Part shown: positions 63,343 to 64,000 of the stretch, one piece after another | Layout: every line of letters starts with the position of its first letter | Numbering within the stretch: the first letter of the stretch is position 1 | NCBI GenBank assembly: GCA_013176395.1 | Contig: JABMLP010000002.1 | Location: 1-64,000 of the forward strand | Length of the DNA: 64,000 nt | DNA from: Venturia oleaginea | Lineage: Eukaryota > Ascomycota > Dothideomycetes > Venturiales > Venturiaceae | Reading direction: 5' to 3' | The notes under the pieces: model-generated | Told to the model about the DNA's origin: nothing | Database searches by the model: none | Seen by the model: the letters and a program-made list of their open reading frames with translations, nothing else | Translations under genes and position numbers: made by a program

Positions 63343-64000
63343 CAAGCAACTGATGAATGGAGAAGGTGGCGGTAGCAGCAAAGATTCCTTCTCAAACCTA
63401 AAGAGTAGTCTCTGCCTCCCAAATCCGGATGAACTGTCAGAGAAGTCTACCCGCAAAGGACTGGAAGCACTGGAATATGGACATGCGCAACAAGATCAGT
63501 CAGGAAAAGTACGATGATGCCGGTGCCAAAGATGCCCTCATAGTTCTACACAATGCCCTAGGCATGGAACTGGATAAACTGACTGCTGAGCATATGTTTG
63601 AAGCTATGCGCGAGCGATTCCAGGACCCATTCGAACTGCGCAATGCGAAGAAAGCCTACAGGGACCTCCAGATGCGACAATACGGCGACCTCCATGAGTT
63701 TAAGAACAACTTCCTTACTCTGGCAGCAGAGGCCCAGGTGCCTAAGGACAACTACAAGGAGGATTTCTTCGAGATGCTGTACAGCAGATTGCAAGAAGGA
63801 CTAGCACGAGAAGCCGACGACCTAGAGGTGTCCTTCGCATTACTATGCAGTACAGCAGCTAGCATCTCTCGCACCTACAAGGCAGCTTATGAGAAGCGAC
63901 AAGCAGAGATTAGGAAGACTGCGGACAAGAAGAACGACAAGAAACCATCTGGTGCATCGGGCAATGGAGGCAACGCTAACAACAGCAGCCAGAATAGCTC

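Larger units (their letters stand above)
59166..64000 (+). pseudogene. Second Gypsy gag, split by copia and running off the window
   Basis: Part 1 (59166-59369) encodes a coiled coil (VANLKDDLEVSQTETTIAETR) and an in-frame TAG. Part 2 (63348-64000) continues in the same frame (KQLMNGEGGG..), shifts frame near 63450 and then gives a retrotransposon gag domain (WNMDMRNKISQEKYDD, HMFEAMRERFQD, FKNNFLTLAAEAQV) with a Lys/Asn-rich tail. It differs from the gag of the other Gypsy element, so it belongs to another family. Pol would lie beyond 64000. Confidence 0.8.

Noticed and set aside
62768..63517. 249-codon frame across the copia 3' LTR
   Set aside because: It reads through low-complexity repeats, the LTR and the second Gypsy gag. 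It is not a coherent protein.
1..64000. tRNA, rRNA and CRISPR features
   Set aside because: None was recognised. The regular repeats present are a transposon-derived 200-bp array and dispersed element copies, not spacer-repeat arrays.

Overview
The window looks like transposon-rich DNA of a filamentous ascomycete (Pezizomycotina). Support: short GT..AG introns of about 45-60 bp with CTAAC/CTGA-type branch points, pogo/Fot1-like and Tc1-like transposases, Ycf1-like ABC transporter remains, a fungal-type APH kinase and a GMC oxidoreductase. Only four host-type genes look intact or nearly so: an APH-like kinase (23.3-24.2 kb), a small conserved gene with a frameshifted end (24.2-24.9 kb), a GMC oxidoreductase (35.5-37.3 kb) and a secreted DUF8021-like protein (37.9-38.8 kb). 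Almost everything else is mobile DNA, much of it nested. All coordinates and comparisons were made by eye; no alignment or database search was run.

1-18.4 kb is one giant inverted repeat, centred at about 9208 and cut by the left window edge. Each arm carries, from the centre outwards: half of a Ty1/copia element (pol, gag, LTR), a relic of a second copia integrase, an ABC transporter fragment, and a CACTA transposon with a Tnp2 transposase and a divergent companion gene. Translations of the inner arms are identical. The outer 2.2 kb differs by about 15 single-base gaps where checked, so a sequencing or assembly artefact is a serious alternative to a real inverted duplication.

19.6-35 kb holds a decayed unknown gene, a complete Tc1-like element with TA target duplication, the APH gene, the small conserved gene, a broken pogo element, degenerate modular repeats, a solo LTR, a copia gag relic and two copies of a ~1.6 kb SINE-like repeat. 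35.5-38.8 kb is a small host-gene island. 39-42 kb is a second pogo relic hit by a solo LTR and a short inverted-end element, then a Tc1-like relic hit by a third SINE-like copy.

42.2-55.6 kb is a near-complete Gypsy chromovirus on the minus strand. It contains an opposite-strand spliced Zn2Cys6-type gene overlapping the end of pol. At the 3' LTR side it is interrupted by a tyrosine-recombinase retrotransposon (42.7-49.0 kb) with reverse transcriptase/RNase H, a tyrosine recombinase and split direct repeats (A1...B1-A2-B2, Ngaro/PAT type). Such elements are very rare in ascomycetes, and this one also carries a ten-unit 200-bp tandem array built from pieces of its own RNase H gene. 55.6-59 kb has two SINE-like copies in inverted orientation; 59-64 kb is a second Gypsy gag split by a short-LTR copia that has lost its reverse transcriptase.

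The SINE-like family is the clearest candidate for something undescribed: five copies share both ends, four have perfect 13-15 bp target duplications, and all carry an (AATC)n-type 3' tail next to a foldable 3' hairpin, with no protein of their own.
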